This document shows, piece by piece, positions 9,598 to 22,212 of a stretch of DNA of 64,000 nt. A program made the translations under genes and the position numbers. The stretch covers positions 15,798,986-15,862,985 of the forward strand of contig OW203722.1 in NCBI GenBank assembly GCA_934045075.1. Direction: 5' to 3'. This DNA is from Yponomeuta sedellus. Its lineage: Eukaryota; Arthropoda; Insecta; Lepidoptera; Yponomeutidae. Every line of letters starts with the position of its first letter. Positions within the stretch are counted from its first letter, which is position 1. The notes below the pieces were generated by a model. That model had not been told where the DNA came from. It was given only the letters and a program-made list of their open reading frames with translations, and made no database searches.

Positions 9598-11329
9598 CAT
9601 AATTACATATTTTTTATTATTACAGTTACATCTGATCTACATAAAGATAAGTAATTATAGGAGCTGAGGGCTGAGCTAAATAAAAACTACTTAGTTAAAA
9701 AGAAAATATTTTTTGTATGTGCCTAAAAATATAAAAATTAAAACTGCAAATAAAGGACACACGATAGAAATAAATAATATTTTTTATTGAAATATCTATT
9801 ATTACTTTTAATAATAGAAAGAAAAAGTATCGCCATGAACAAAGGTTACATGTGTGTCTATGACAGCAGACATGTGCCCAAGTACATTTTATATTTTTTT
9901 GTTTCCCTTTTATGTGTAAACAATTTTATTATTTAAATTGCTGTAACAACTGGCTCAAATATCACTCGCCCAAAAAAACAAAAAGTGAAATTAATGGGAG
10001 GAAATCAGCGAAACTCCTTTGCCACCTGTACGGCGGACCCTTTTCAATAAAACCCTTTTTCTGATGGCAACAGATTAGATAGCACAAGGTGCAAAACATG
10101 AAGACACAGAACACCTTATTACACCATCCCTACCCCGGGCGATGTCTTCACTGGATGCCGAAAATAAACCAAATCAATATCCCGATAAAAGGCTTTGAAA
10201 TTATTGCCTTAGTAACCCATTCCTGACCTACCATCAGCTGCCCGCTCCTCGACCCATATGTTACAAAATATAGGTCAATTAGAACACGAACTTCATCACG
10301 ATTCTAAACCTTTGTTGTACTGAGTTATGGGTCACTATTGAATAAATGGGAATCGGTGTAGAATCAGAATGCCAAGAACAAAATTGGACAGTGGTAATGA
10401 ATCTTCTAAAACATGGCACCTGATTTGTATTATTTTATGGGCAAGGAAATTGGTGACAGGTGTTCCACAAGCGGTCGTTTGTTGAAACCGAATCGGAATT
10501 GAGCATCTTCGACATTGAGTTATTATTTAGAGATTAACAATGAAAGTTGTATGGTTTCATTGATGATGAATTATTGCTCGGAGCAACTTAATTTTGGTAG
10601 TCAGATACGACGTTTTAAATTAGACCTAATTAAACGTTCCATTCAAAGTTACTTTTATTGATTCGAATTTATTCATTCTACATATAAATATAAATACTCA
10701 ACTACAAGTCTGTTCATTGATAAAAAATTATAACTAACTTCTACCACTTGGTAGTGAATACTTAATATTCATTTAACACACAGCCTAGAGCGAGGTTCGC
10801 ATAAAGAACAAAACAAGAACTCATTTCACGAACTCGCCGTACAATTAACATTTTGAAGACATGCCGTTGAGACTTACCCACGAGTGGAGCAGTTAAGAAT
10901 GCAAACAATAGCATTTCCCACGTCATAATGCGGTAATATGCGATGCCTTCTAGATAATGCTACAAGGTAATAGGAAAACGTTATTTTTTCAAGTTTACGA
11001 TGTGCGTAGATTGAAAGGGTTCTGCAAGTGTTTGTATTGAAATTCATGTCTCATAATAGTTGGTGAATCTATAATTAAATTGTGTATACGTCTTTGTTAA
11101 GATTATTAAATCCGGTGTACTAACTTAGCAGTGAAATTTAGTTTTATTTTCTTTCTCATTGCTTTTGCGATTTCACTACCAAACAAAAGTTTAGTAAATG
11201 GTTAAAAAGTCGCAAAAAAGCCAGCATGCAGAACTTTGGAGAACAGAAACAAAATACAGACAAGACAAGGCTCTCCGAACCATGTCTAAACGTCTTACAG
11301 CCTACGTCTACGAAGAGGTGATGAGGGAG
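9598..11329. other. Unassigned noncoding sequence
   Basis: Very AT-rich; no gene, RNA or repeat family recognised. Confidence 0.5.
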
Positions 11330-11580
11330 GTGCGCAAAGTTGTTACAATCCAGTTCATTGCTCACTAAATAGATATTTTTACAACATGAAACTGACCGAA
11401 TACCCGCTTTGCCGGGGATGCCTCAAAGAAACACCCGCCCAAGTGACTATTTACTGTGCGAGCGTGGAAAAGCAATGGGCCGCTATCATTGGGTAGCTGG
11501 GATCTCTTCAGGAGGTCTACAGTAACATCAGACTACTGCTGACTTTCTGGAAACAGATAGGCTGGCTAAAACAAACAGCA
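11330..11580 (+). pseudogene. RNase-H-side tail of a LINE ORF2
   Basis: Plus strand reads SLNRYFYNMKLTEYPLCRGC, KETPAQVTIYC and, after one stop (TAG), LGSLQEVYSNIRLLLTFWKQ. This is the zinc-binding end that follows the RNase H domain in some LINE ORF2 proteins (CxxC...H...C); the expected His is not evident here. Decayed fragment with no associated RT. Confidence 0.6.
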
Positions 11581-12711
11581 TTGCTATGTGCAATAGTCCA
11601 ACCATGAGGTATATTGCGGAAATCTCGGGTCCAACTGACTATTGCTTTTGTTATTTCCCAATTTCCGATTTATGGTTTGGCTCATTAGTGTCGATTTTAT
11701 CAGACTATAACCAAGAGTTAGTGTTGAAGACGTAAAGGAGTTGAATAAGGAACCCTATTATATTGTTGAAACAATTTCATCACAGTGAACCGGTACCGGA
11801 TTTTTCCTATAAAGTAACTGCATATTGTATTTTAATTCGCCTTCATTACCGGAGCTGTTCGAATACTTTACAGTGATAACTGGAAATATGTCTTTGGACC
11901 ACCCGGCAGTGTCATTAACAAAGATGGTCTCATCTAAAGATCCAATAGAGAAAGAGTGAGAAATGTTCGGAGTTATTTATTAATCGGGTCTAATCGCGAT
12001 TATTTATAACCGGGCCTTATTACCGGAAGTGTCTGCGGACGTCGTGAGTGTGGTGTGTTGGCCCGCTGCAAAATACTAAAACTGACTTGAGAGTAGACCG
12101 CCTACCCTCACTAGAATAATTGACTCTACTCGCTACTTAAGTCTACCCGTCACCACGGCAACTGGAACGTTGATGAATTAGGGTATTTTCGTTTTACTTA
12201 AAAAATAATCCCGATTACACCCGTTTAATATATTATCATGTATGAGCATCGCGAGTTATTAAGAAAGACTAAGATTCAGAGCATCAATTATGCTATGGTT
12301 TGCAAGACTCTGAAATATATTAATGAATAAAAGGACCAAGATGCCACAAGCATTTGGTATCTGAAAGAAATAAACACATACTGCTACAAGCATTCAGTAT
12401 GTGAAAGGTAGAACTCTTGTTTGACCAGTAAATATTTTACCAAGCGCGCTACGACCTCTACGACCGCTGTGTATATTATGTTAAGTATGTTTAAAATCGT
12501 GTACAGAAACAAGATCTGAATCCCAAACCCCACCCATGTCACGTAGCATCTCGATGAAGTCACTCTGATGGCACGCCGCCATTGTTGACAATCTCGACTG
12601 GTATCGCTATTCGATCGAGCCTCCATATGATGCTTAGCATTGTACTGTGTAAATTACGATGTGCAATAAGTTATTTATGTATTTACTCAAAAAAGGTACA
12701 TAGTATGATAT

Positions 12712-13084
12712 GTCGATATCAACCCTTATACGTCCCCACTGCTGCGGCACGGTCTCTTCCTGCATGGCGGAAAGGTTAGGCCATACTCCACCACGGGGGC
12801 CAGGTCCGAGTTGGTGGAGGATTGTAAGACAGTGGCGGCTCTTACTGTTAGAACGTATCAAGCCCATAAGGCCTCTGACATGGCTTAATGACTTGCATTA
12901 CATGACAGCCGGTACCAACGGCTTGACGTGCCTTGCGAAGCACGGAAGCGGACGGAGAAATGCCACTAGCGGTAGTCTCGTGGTAGCGAGACGGTTACCC
13001 ATCCTGCACCTGACCGCGCCTGTTCTTGTTTAATTCAAGTGATTGATTCCAATCACTCGGTTCGATTAGGCCACGAGAGCTTCG
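12712..13084 (-). repeat. 5S-headed SINE-D, near full length
   Basis: TSD CATAGTATGATAT at 12699-12711 and 13085-13097. Minus sense starts CTCTCGTGGCCTAATCGAACC, has the 5S-like AATCACTTGAATTAAACAAG and GGATGGGTAACCG segments, a middle shared with 23439-23800, and the GCAGTGGGGACGTATAAGGG tail. Confidence 0.8.
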
Positions 13085-14287
13085 CATAGTATGATATATA
13101 GATGGAATATTATTTATCGTACACCACACATAAGACTAAAGTACTCAAAAAAAGACAAATTCAATAAGTACCTAGTTACTTAAGTGTAGTTGCCTTGTCC
13201 GTCTTTGAGATATCTGAAGATGCTTAAGTGTGTACTCAGCAACATTTTCTATTCAGAGACCGACAGTCTGTCTCACTCTTTTAAATACTGTCGCCAACAT
13301 ATGAACTTTTATATTTCAGTTGCAAAAATGTTAAGGTTGATGTGCCGTTGCAATAGATAGGGGCACCATCTAGCACAAGTCTATTTCGAACTCAATTCGC
13401 TGTTGAGTAACTTCCTAATAACATGTAGATGAAAATCATTTGATTCGACGTTTTCAACACACACACAAACGCGCGCACGCATATCAACTCGCACCTGTAA
13501 CTCAAAGAGGTAGACAGATACTAGATTTTGCCACTTGCCACGATCCTGACAAACCTCTTTCACATCATCAACTTTCCTTAGTCTTCACATGCACGCATGC
13601 TCAATATTAAATTGTGACCAATCGGGATTCCGGGCAGTCAAGATGATTACCGTGAGACTGTTTACCTTGCCCGTGATAGGTACTCGTCACAGATTCGATA
13701 CTCCACCCAACATTATGGTATATTACGCCACCAGCGATGCTGCCCAGTGAAATTCAAAGGCCTCTCATCTCCCTACAAACGACCAACAAGCCATCGTCAA
13801 CCAAGAGTAACAAACTGGGGTGGCGATGCACGACAGTATGTGCAATCACAATTACCGAGCGCGGCGTAATAGTTGTGTCGGCGACAACGTAACCGCGGCA
13901 TTACCGCGCCGCGCTGGCGCAATCTTCCGTGATAGTGAGCTTGAGGGGCGCGGCCACACTGGAGCACAGACTGGACTTAAGCAGCCGTTACACATGGCAC
14001 AGCTTCAATATTTCGAGCTACAATCATGTACCACAAATTTCATACTTATTGCTATTGCCCACTTCAGGATTCCGGTAAGATTTAGTGCAGATATTTAGGC
14101 TTCAGATTGATCTCTCGGACACGCGTACCAACTGTCGGGGAACAGTTTGCTAAGACGTGCAAACACTTAGGTTTCTCCGCGATGTTTTCCTTACTATTGT
14201 AAGAGTTTGGATATCCTTGACATTTGGGTTTAGGTACCTGTTTTATTTTAATTGTAAAGAAGACTCACAGCACAATATACAAAATAA
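13085..14287. other. Mostly unassigned; LINE tail at 13482-13570
   Basis: Contains a further copy of the short LINE ORF2 end (minus: MKEVCQDRGKWQNLVSVY) and a patch richer in CpG at 13850-13960. No gene supported. Confidence 0.45.
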
Positions 14288-14301
14288 CAGTAATATAGGA
14301 A

Positions 14302-14485
14302 CTAAAACTTTCGTAAGCACAACACATTGTAGACTTTTAGTCCGGATTTGAGAGTGTGAGACAAGCAACCGACGACGCGAGCTCCGTCTCTGCTCACCAT
14401 GATTAAGCTCTGCGAATCGGAGCGAAACCTGGTCGGACTTTTCCGATATAACAACACCCGTAAGTAAATCCGGACTAAAAGTCTA
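14302..14485 (-). repeat. Dispersed repeat G, complete copy
   Basis: Bounded by a 14-bp TSD CAGTAATATAGGAA (14288-14301, 14486-14499). Internally it carries a 22-bp inverted repeat (TGTAGACTTTTAGTCCGG with ATTT; mirrored by AAAT and CCGGACTAAAAGTCTACA). The long TSD says retroposition, so the inverted repeat is not a DNA-transposon terminus. The source gene is unknown. Confidence 0.65.
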
Positions 14486-15129
14486 CAGTAATATAGGAAA
14501 CGGAAGTCCAATTAAATACTCGAATTCTAAACAAAGTATAATAGGTAGATAGACAAATAAAGATACGGACTGATAAGCAACAGATTACAGATAACAAAAA
14601 CATTAAATGTAACAGACAGTAATTTATAGATTTTTTTTCTACATTGACATCGAATTAAGTCAAGACAAGAACTAAGTCATTTCAGACCATAAAAGATGTC
14701 TATGTCAATGCTTTTCGCATTATTAAAGCATTTTACGGACTCTCCAGAAACATGAATTATGTATACTTATACCTTGTTGAGACACTGTCCAGTTTCCACT
14801 TGATCTATAAGCTTTAATTTGCTATGGACAATCATTTTGACAAATCGCAATTCGGACTAGTAGTGCTAATCTCATATTTCATACCACTCATGAAGTGGCA
14901 AGACGTGATTGTAAAAACCGGGCTTCATTGGGATCAATAGCGTGACCAATGAAAAAAATTATCGCCGTTTATAATTTTTTTTTGCAAAAAGTAGTTCACA
15001 AATGAAAAACATAAAAACTAACCGAAACCGGCGTACGTGCATACAACGACTAATGAACGAAATGAATGAATGAAATAAAATCATGACTGAAATGAACCTG
15101 ATTTTTTCATTATCTTCTGTTTTTCAATC

Positions 15130-15377
15130 TCAACTATGAACGCGCCTTAGCATGATAGTGAACTTGTGTTTTTTCGCGGCGAGCGCACCGTTAGCTTGCG
15201 CTACATTCCGCAGTTGCGGCGGTGCGCCGTGCGGCGGAGCCACCGTCGCTGCCATCCGGCTCGAAGGACCAATAATGAGCGCTTCAAGTATTTTTTCCCC
15301 GACGGCTGTTTTCCTTTTTAGGTGCCTGATGAGGCTGTTTACGTTGCTGAATTGCTTGTAGGAAAAGCTGGTATTGA
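15130..15377 (-). CDS. Candidate terminal exon of a host gene, unknown function
   Basis: The minus strand is open for 81 codons behind a good 3' splice site (ATATATTTGCAG, exon starting at 15377) and ends in TGA at 15132-15130. The first two bases complete a codon from a previous exon. The protein begins NTSFSYKQFSNVNSLIRH, continues LKRKTAVGEKILEALIIG, then an Ala/Pro-rich part (MAATVAPPHGAPPQLRN) and a basic C-terminus (KKHKFTIMLRRVHS). It is clearly GC-richer than its flanks and resembles none of the mobile-element proteins here. An internal ATG could instead start a 43-residue frame. I do not recognise the family; no neighbouring exon with matching phase was proven. A plus-strand frame also overlaps, so the strand is not certain. 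Confidence 0.4.
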
Positions 15378-15399
15378 CTGCAAATATATGCTGATGCTC

Positions 15400-18300
15400 T
15401 AAGTGGGTTACATGTATTATACAACTAATTTACCATAAAATATGCAGAGTTTCCTCGTATTTTTAATGCCCCATAATTATGAAAAGTAGGTACTTTATAA
15501 TTTTTTCCAATAAAAACTAAGCATTATGAAAATATAAGCGACTTTTTACCTACATTAATTACCCTCCTCCAACTAACTCACTAAATCCGCTGAGTAAAAA
15601 AAAAACACCATTCTCGTCCAAACAGACGGACATTAACCACCGACACTTGTGAAAAAACTGCACATTGTGCTTAGAAGTGAAGTAGAATAAAATAGGACGG
15701 AAAATAACACGATTCTAAGCCACTAAGCTGAAGGCTGCGCGGCTGGGGTCGTCGACCTGCCATTGCCAATGTCAGCCATCTTGAGTTCCGCGGTTGCTTA
15801 CGCTCTCCACGTAAGACGCCGTAATGGTTACGTCTGTGTGAGTTGGTCACAGATAACACAAACTAATAGAAGTCGCACAGGAAGCAATAACGCTTTAGGA
15901 ACTAAAATGTTTGCGACCACTACACATACTTACACTGTACTAACTTCACTCCGGAATCACTTACTTCAATTCCTATCTATTTCTTAGTCTAACTTTAAGT
16001 GATTTAGGAATTAGGTTAGTAATAGCAATTTTATCAGGAAGCTGTTGTCTGGTGCTTTTTTTTTTAATTTTAGAAGAGTTTGAGTAGTGTATTCCGTAGC
16101 AACCAATCAAACGACAGAAACGCCTCGATTTAATTAATAAATTGATACAATGTAAATACCTAAAAGTAATATCAAAAAGTAAAGTAATGTAAAACGTCTT
16201 GATCAAACTAGTGAATCAATTTCTGTACAGAGATAAGGTATTTTATCTCTACAAATGCCTTTTTTCTATAAATTTGATAACTGGAGTGTAATAAAGAGTT
16301 ATGTATTTGAGTATGTCGGAACTTTTTATGTCTTTATCAAGTGTCTAATCAAGATGAAGGGATAGCGCAGCATATTTCTTCCTCTGAATTAAGAGCCTTC
16401 ACTATAAGGTTTACTAGCAGCAATAAGTTAAAAAACATGTTTGTTTACTGATATTCAACGATATGTATTTTATGTTAAGTATTTATGTTTTCAGTGGTGG
16501 CACTAGGATTTCCTTGAGTACGATAAGCTTTGATCTCTCTGAACAAATTTCAGGGATGATGTGGGTCAAGAATAAATAAAACAAATAATTTAAAAACATC
16601 GCATATTGAAGTATAAGATAGGTGAGCACGGTAACTACGGCGGTGTCTATTAGACAATACTATCTATGGTATCGGTAATGCTTGTTTTTCTATGCCTCGG
16701 TCTATGTGTGCGTGAGGAATAGATTGATGTTTGATGGTGATGTTACAGGCAAGTCTACAAAGTAGGGGCCTCCCGGTACAAAGTGAATCTACCCAAACTA
16801 AACACGTTTGTTTAATATATATTAGGACTTAGGTTATAATATAACCATTATTTACCCTAATCTACTATATCAACCATCGTCTTAGATGGGCAAGGTAAAA
16901 CTAATACGTATTATTATTATTGTTTTACACTAATTAAATGAGTAAATGTACAAGGGCGGGCTTAATACAAGAAGCATTCTCTTCCAGCAAACCTTTGGTG
17001 TTGAAGAGACTGGCAAAGGGTAGTAATACGTACGTAATTAAAACAAATATTTGTGATGAGTTATATTGAGAAAGAGATAAATTGCTCAATAGAATTGTTC
17101 TCAACACCGTTCATCATAGTTTTTACGTACAACAATTAGAATGCAACAATAATTAAATTACTAGTAACAATGGGGTGCATGTAAGGAGCAAAAGCCTGGC
17201 GCACCTTTTGCAACAATCAGTGAGTCTCTAACGCTGATTGGCAAATCCTTTCATCAACATGGCTTGCCATCGACACGCTAAGAAAAAGATGCAAGCAAAT
17301 AATTCAGGCAATATTTTATTTCAGATTTAATTTCTAGTTTGGCTTTACACTGCCAGGGCATCTTGAACGATGATTATTCAATAGTTAATTGTTGTACCTT
17401 GACAAAACCCAGTTTTCTACTGTTTCAGACTTTTCCTACAACATGCAACCAGTTTCGTCAGTGACTTTAATGTTTTTGTGGGCCCATCACCCGCCGTCGC
17501 AGACAGATGGCGTTGTTTACTGTCTGTAATGCAGTAATTCTCCGTATCGAATGGTACAAATCACGAAACCACTGAGCTTTTGTTAAAGTTTCAGAGCTAG
17601 ATAGATTGGAATTTCGTTGGTAGTTTTTTTGCAAAAAGCCTCTTTGCATTCGTGCCGGGATTTACATTCAAATAGTGCCAGGTACGGTTTACATATTAAT
17701 GTATCACGTTGCTGTATAAAGCACATTCTCAACAACTATGGTTTATTACTTTTTATAGTAAAGATCATAACTAAACCTTAATTCGAACAAAAAATTTTAA
17801 ACATATTTCAATTTGATTTATTTGTCAGCAAAACGGTACATTCATATTGATGTCAAAATTAATTCATGGCACAGGCGTGATGCACCAGCGCAGCTGGTAT
17901 ACAAATATTAAAATGTCAACTTAGAAACTAATACAATACAAACTTATTTATAAATATGTACATACAACATGAAAAATAGATAATTTAATGTCAACCCAAA
18001 ATTATAGTAAATAGTCATGTCACAAAATCAAAATTACATTGCAAAAAATTCGTTCATAGAGTATATAGGCTTTTGGACCAACCATTTATACAGAGTTGAG
18101 GTAAACTGTTTTTCTGGAACAGAACTTATCTTATTAGGTAGTTTATTAAATATTTTTATTGACATGTACCAGCTATTGCGTTTGAATAGCTCTAGGTTAG
18201 GATGGGGATAATTTAATGGTTGTTGTCATAGTTTTCGAAGACCACGCTACTGGAATTTTTCGAGCCTAATCTCGACAGCAGGATACAAGAAATAACGCTT

Positions 18301-18620
18301 CTGCGTAGCTAATCTACGCAAACCTTCCAGAGAATAGAAGTATACCAACTAAAGTTAGTGCAAATTCAAATCGGACGTTCTCATCAGGCCTGGGCCACAA
18401 GAAAGGACATGGAGCAAAAGCGCGGAAAAGACTTTCCGTCTTTCCTATTACTTTCATACAAAATATACTGAAAGGACGCACGTAATTAAGCCTACACAGA
18501 AACGACGGGGTGAGGGCGCGAACTCTATACAAAGCGTCGCGTGTTTTCAGCGCCATCGCCCTACATACTTCCTTTATAACCCAGGCCTCAAGGAGCTTTA
18601 TGAGTGATGGAAAAAACCTA
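15400..18620. other. Unassigned noncoding sequence with one LINE 3'-end fragment
   Basis: Largely AT-rich. A segment at about 16935-17005 (GTACAAGGGCGGGCTT, then CTTCCAGCAAACCTTTGG) matches pieces at 37285-37420 and 61106-61195 and looks like an old LINE 3' UTR. No gene called. Confidence 0.45.
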
Positions 18621-18628
18621 TAATTTTA

Positions 18629-18953
18629 TCAACCCTTGTATGTCCCCACTGCTGGAGCACGGGTCTCTTCCTGCATCGCAAGAAGGTTAAGCCATATTCC
18701 ACCACGAGGGCCAAGTCCGGGCTGGTGGAGGAGGAGACAGGGGCGGGCCTTACTGTCAGAAGTTATCAAGCCGCCCACAAGGCCTCTGACACCAATGCCT
18801 TAACGTGCCATGGAAAGCACGGAAGCGCACGGAAAAATGCCACTAGCAGTAGTCACATGACGGTCATCCATCCTGCTCCTGACTGCGCCTGTTGTTGCTT
18901 AATTCAAGTGATTGATTCTGATCACTCGGTTTGACTAGGCCACGAGCGCTTCG
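18629..18953 (-). repeat. 5S-headed SINE-D
   Basis: Same family and orientation as 12712-13084: tail at left (CAACCCTTGTATGTCCCCAC), 5S-like head at right (CAAGTGATTGATTCTGATCA, GGCCACGAGCGCTTC). TSD not clear. Confidence 0.75.
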
Positions 18954-18968
18954 AACTGTAAAAACAGT

Positions 18969-19145
18969 TCATTTTTGCAAAAAGTGTCACATCATCATCA
19001 TCATTCTTAGGACCAGCGTCCGAGAAGCCAGGACCACGGAGCTGGGACTAGGTAACATTTAACTATCTATTGAGACCTAGTTTTTAGCCTTGAGTTAACT
19101 ATTAACATGGTTGAGAGATAGATCCGACACTTTTTGCAAAAATGA
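18969..19145. mobile_element. Small inverted-repeat element (MITE-like)
   Basis: Perfect 20-bp inverted repeats TCATTTTTGCAAAAAGTGTC at 18969-18988 and its complement at 19126-19145 enclose 137 bases that do not code. An 8-bp direct repeat CTGTAAAA at 18956-18963 and 19147-19154 may be the TSD, though the left boundary is a few bases off. Superfamily unresolved; 8 bp would suit hAT. Confidence 0.55.
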
Positions 19146-19212
19146 TCTGTAAAAGAAAATATATTTTTTCTTTCATTGGTGGCGCTAGAATAATTTATTG
19201 CATGGAGCACTT

Positions 19213-22198
19213 TCTTCTTCTTTTCGTGTCAGCAATTCGACCAATTTATATTTTTCTTGCCCAATAGTTGGCTACTGCGATTGCAGCAGCGTTGGCCTCT
19301 GTTAGGTCCTCCAGAGTGCAGGTGTAAGGGCACAATGGACATTGGAGCAGGTGCACCATGGATTGCGATGAGGCTCCACAATCACATATCTCCTCCGTTG
19401 GTGCAATATAACCCCACCTGCTTAGGTTTTGTCTGCAGCGACCTACTTGGGTCCGGAGTCGGTTGAGTGACTGCCACGTAGGCCATTGCAGATCGGAACC
19501 CGTTGGGAGCCTCTCTTGGGGGTTTACAAAGCCTGTGGGTACGGGATGTTTTAATTTCCACCGCACCACCCTTTCCTCATCTGGGCATTTTTCTAAGGCC
19601 TGTGTGCTGCGGAGAAAACTTTTCCGGATTTTTAGCCTAGCTGGCGGCAGGTCGTACTCATAAAGAGGATGTCGGTCATCGAATTGTTGATTTGTTTTCT
19701 CGATGCTGGAAGCCACATCTCTTCTAACTTCGGGCGGAGCGATGCCAGCCAGCGGATAAAGCAAGCTAAGAGGTGTTGGCTTGAGACATCCTGTTATAAT
19801 GCGTCATCTATCGTTCAAGGCTGTGTCGACGTGTTTTGCGTGAACGGATCGGTGCCACACTGGGCACGCAAATTCACCGACCGAAAAACATAAGGCGGTG
19901 CCTGTTGTCCGGAGCACATGTGGCGCAGCCTTCCATTTCGTGGTGGTCAGACGCCGGAGCAGGTGATTCCTTGAGGAAACTTTCTGCTTAGTTTTGAGGC
20001 AGTGTAATTTGTAAGTCAGAGATCGGTCGAGCGTAATTCCCAGGTATTTAGGGCACGGACAGTGCTCGATTCTGACCTCTTGCCATGATATATGAAGCGT
20101 CCGGTTGGCTTGTGCATTACGGAGGTGGAAAGCACAAGTTTGCGTTTTCGCAGGGTTTGGCCTTAGCCCGTTATCCACGTAGTACTGGCCTAAGATCTTA
20201 AGGGCCTCCACGAAAACCGCACCAGTGACCTTATTTACCTCGTACCCATCCTCTATGTGCTGTGTAAGTCTCAGCGTTTGGTTTACACAGGATTTTCCCG
20301 TCGGAATCCTGCCTGTTCGGGAATTAGTTTTGGGTCTAAAACTGACGTAAGACGACTAAGCAATAAGCGCTCAAAGAGCTTATACATATGGCACAACAGA
20401 GATATTGGTCGGTAGCTCTTTGGGTCATCTGGTGATTTACCTGGCTTAAGCAGAGCGACGACTTTGGATTTACGCCACATTTTTGGTACTTTGGCCGTTT
20501 CCAAGCACGCGTTGAACATAGCTAGGATCCAAGACACTGTGTGTGGGCTAAGGTGTTTTATTTGTTCAACGGTGATGTCATCAATACCGGCTGCTTTCCC
20601 GGTCGCGAGAGACTTGATTTCAAATTTAACCTCAGCAACCGTGAATGAGTTGGTAAGGTCGAATGATTCGCTAATAGGGCTTAGTTCGTGGTGCGCCTTT
20701 TTGAGCCTATGCAGTGGTTTTCCATTAATGAGGAGTCGATGAGCTACCTGATTGGCGGTAACTTTCCCAGGATTAGAAGCAGGGGGAGGGTCACCAGTGA
20801 GCTTTCTGATGGTAACCCACGCTCTTTTGCTGTTGTGGGTCATATTAACATTAGCTACCGTTTTCATCCAGCGCTCTTTTCGTGCCTCGGATGACTGATG
20901 GATGATCAATCGATGACATGAGCTCTTCAGCGACTAATAGTGTTTCTTCCGAGAAAGGGTCTAGATTGTAAAGGGCTTCGTATCGGCTCAGCAGGTTTGC
21001 GGAATCTCTGTTTACACCCGGAATGTAAGAAGAACGGCAGCCCCTCGGAATGGAAAGGCGCGATGCAAATTGGAGGGACTCAACAAATTTGTCGTAATTT
21101 TCTGGTACCGGGTCAAGATGCTCAATGAGATTATCCACACAGGCAGCATACCGTTTCCAATCAGCTTTGAGAAAGTAAAATCTGCGTCTAAATGGGACTT
21201 GCATTGGTCTTACAGCGGCGTGGCATTGGAAAGCGATAGGTCTATGTTGAGTGTTGGGCAGAGGTGCACAAACGATTTTTTGGCTTGTTTGATTTAGGTT
21301 AGTGGAGGTAAATATATCCGTCCGGATATATTTACCTCCGGATTATATCCTCTTTTCCAGCGTCCGCTATTATGATACTTGCTTTACTGATGTGGGAAGT
21401 TTAGAAAGAAAAGAAGAAGAAAGAAAAATATATTTATAGTTTAGCATCATGTAGCAGGTTTAAGTTATTGGCTTCTGCCCATTCTTCGACTGCAAGTCCG
21501 TCGCTATTACTCTCACGGTAGCCCCAGGCCGAGCTATGGCTGTTGAAGTCGCCGATCACTATTCTTGTGTTGTGGTGGTCGAAATTTGATGTTTTGCGAA
21601 ATTCAAACTTTTGGTTCGGGGGCTTATAGACCGATGTTACTGTACATGTGCCGATATCAATTGTGAGGATTTCTATAAAGTTTTGATCAGTGGAGCAGGT
21701 AGAAACTACTGAAATTTCCGGTTACACAAAGACAGCGCTGCCGTATTGGTCGTGTGGAATCATGCCCGGTATTTGTGGTCTTAAGCTGTTATCGCCACGA
21801 TGTGTTTCTTGAACACAGAGTACGTCACACCCTGTCTTGGTATGTAGGTCAGACAGGAGTTGGGATTTATTTTCTGAGAATCCCTAGATATTGATGAAGA
21901 CCACGGTCAAAGCTGGATTTAGAAGCAGGTCATAGCGTTGAGTACCTCTGCAGAGTTGCTTTGCCGACAAAGTCTCTGGAGATGGTCTTTTAGTCTGATT
22001 CGAGAAACCGCCTTGGGTTTTAGACGGCCGTTGATTAAAGCTCTGAAAAGATGGTCGAACCACTGTGTTGAAATGATTAGTCGCCCCACTCCAATACCGC
22101 CTTCTGCGAGGGGGTCTTGGAGTGAGATGTCCAGGGTGCGCCGGATGTTTATGTACTATATTAATAGACATTATAATCACTCAGGGAGGCTCCTTTCA
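19213..22198 (-). pseudogene. Dead LINE with deleted RT catalytic core
   Basis: Bounded by a 14-bp TSD TGCATGGAGCACTT (19199-19212, 22199-22212) with an AAGAAGAAG-type tail at the left. Minus-strand pieces run in order: short ORF1-like/N-terminal part (22180-21890), endonuclease (VLCVQETHRGDNS, VYKPPNQKFEF, VIGDFNSHSSAWGYRE), connector (WKRYAACVDNLIEHLDPVPE), RT fingers (LATGKAAGIDDITVEQIK, SYRPISLLCHMYKLFERLL), then thumb (CPKYLGITLDRSLTYK, ACPVWHRSVHAK) and a C-terminal CDCG...HLLQCP finger. Lesions: TAG after VVFINI, TAA after GSAVFV, a 36-base pyrimidine-rich insertion near 21385-21422, frameshifts near 20300 and 20890, a deletion joining GAVFV to EALKILGQYY that removes the YxDD palm, and TGA after ALNDR. 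I/Jockey-like group; clade not certain. Confidence 0.85.
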
Positions 22199-22212
22199 TG
22201 CATGGAGCACTT

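Noticed and set aside
14302..14485. DNA transposon with 22-bp terminal inverted repeats
   Set aside because: The flanking direct repeat is 14 bp and includes sequence outside the inverted repeat, which fits retroposition rather than cut-and-paste.
17467..17649. Minus-strand 60-codon frame
   Set aside because: Starts and ends without splice or promoter signals and shows no recognisable motif.
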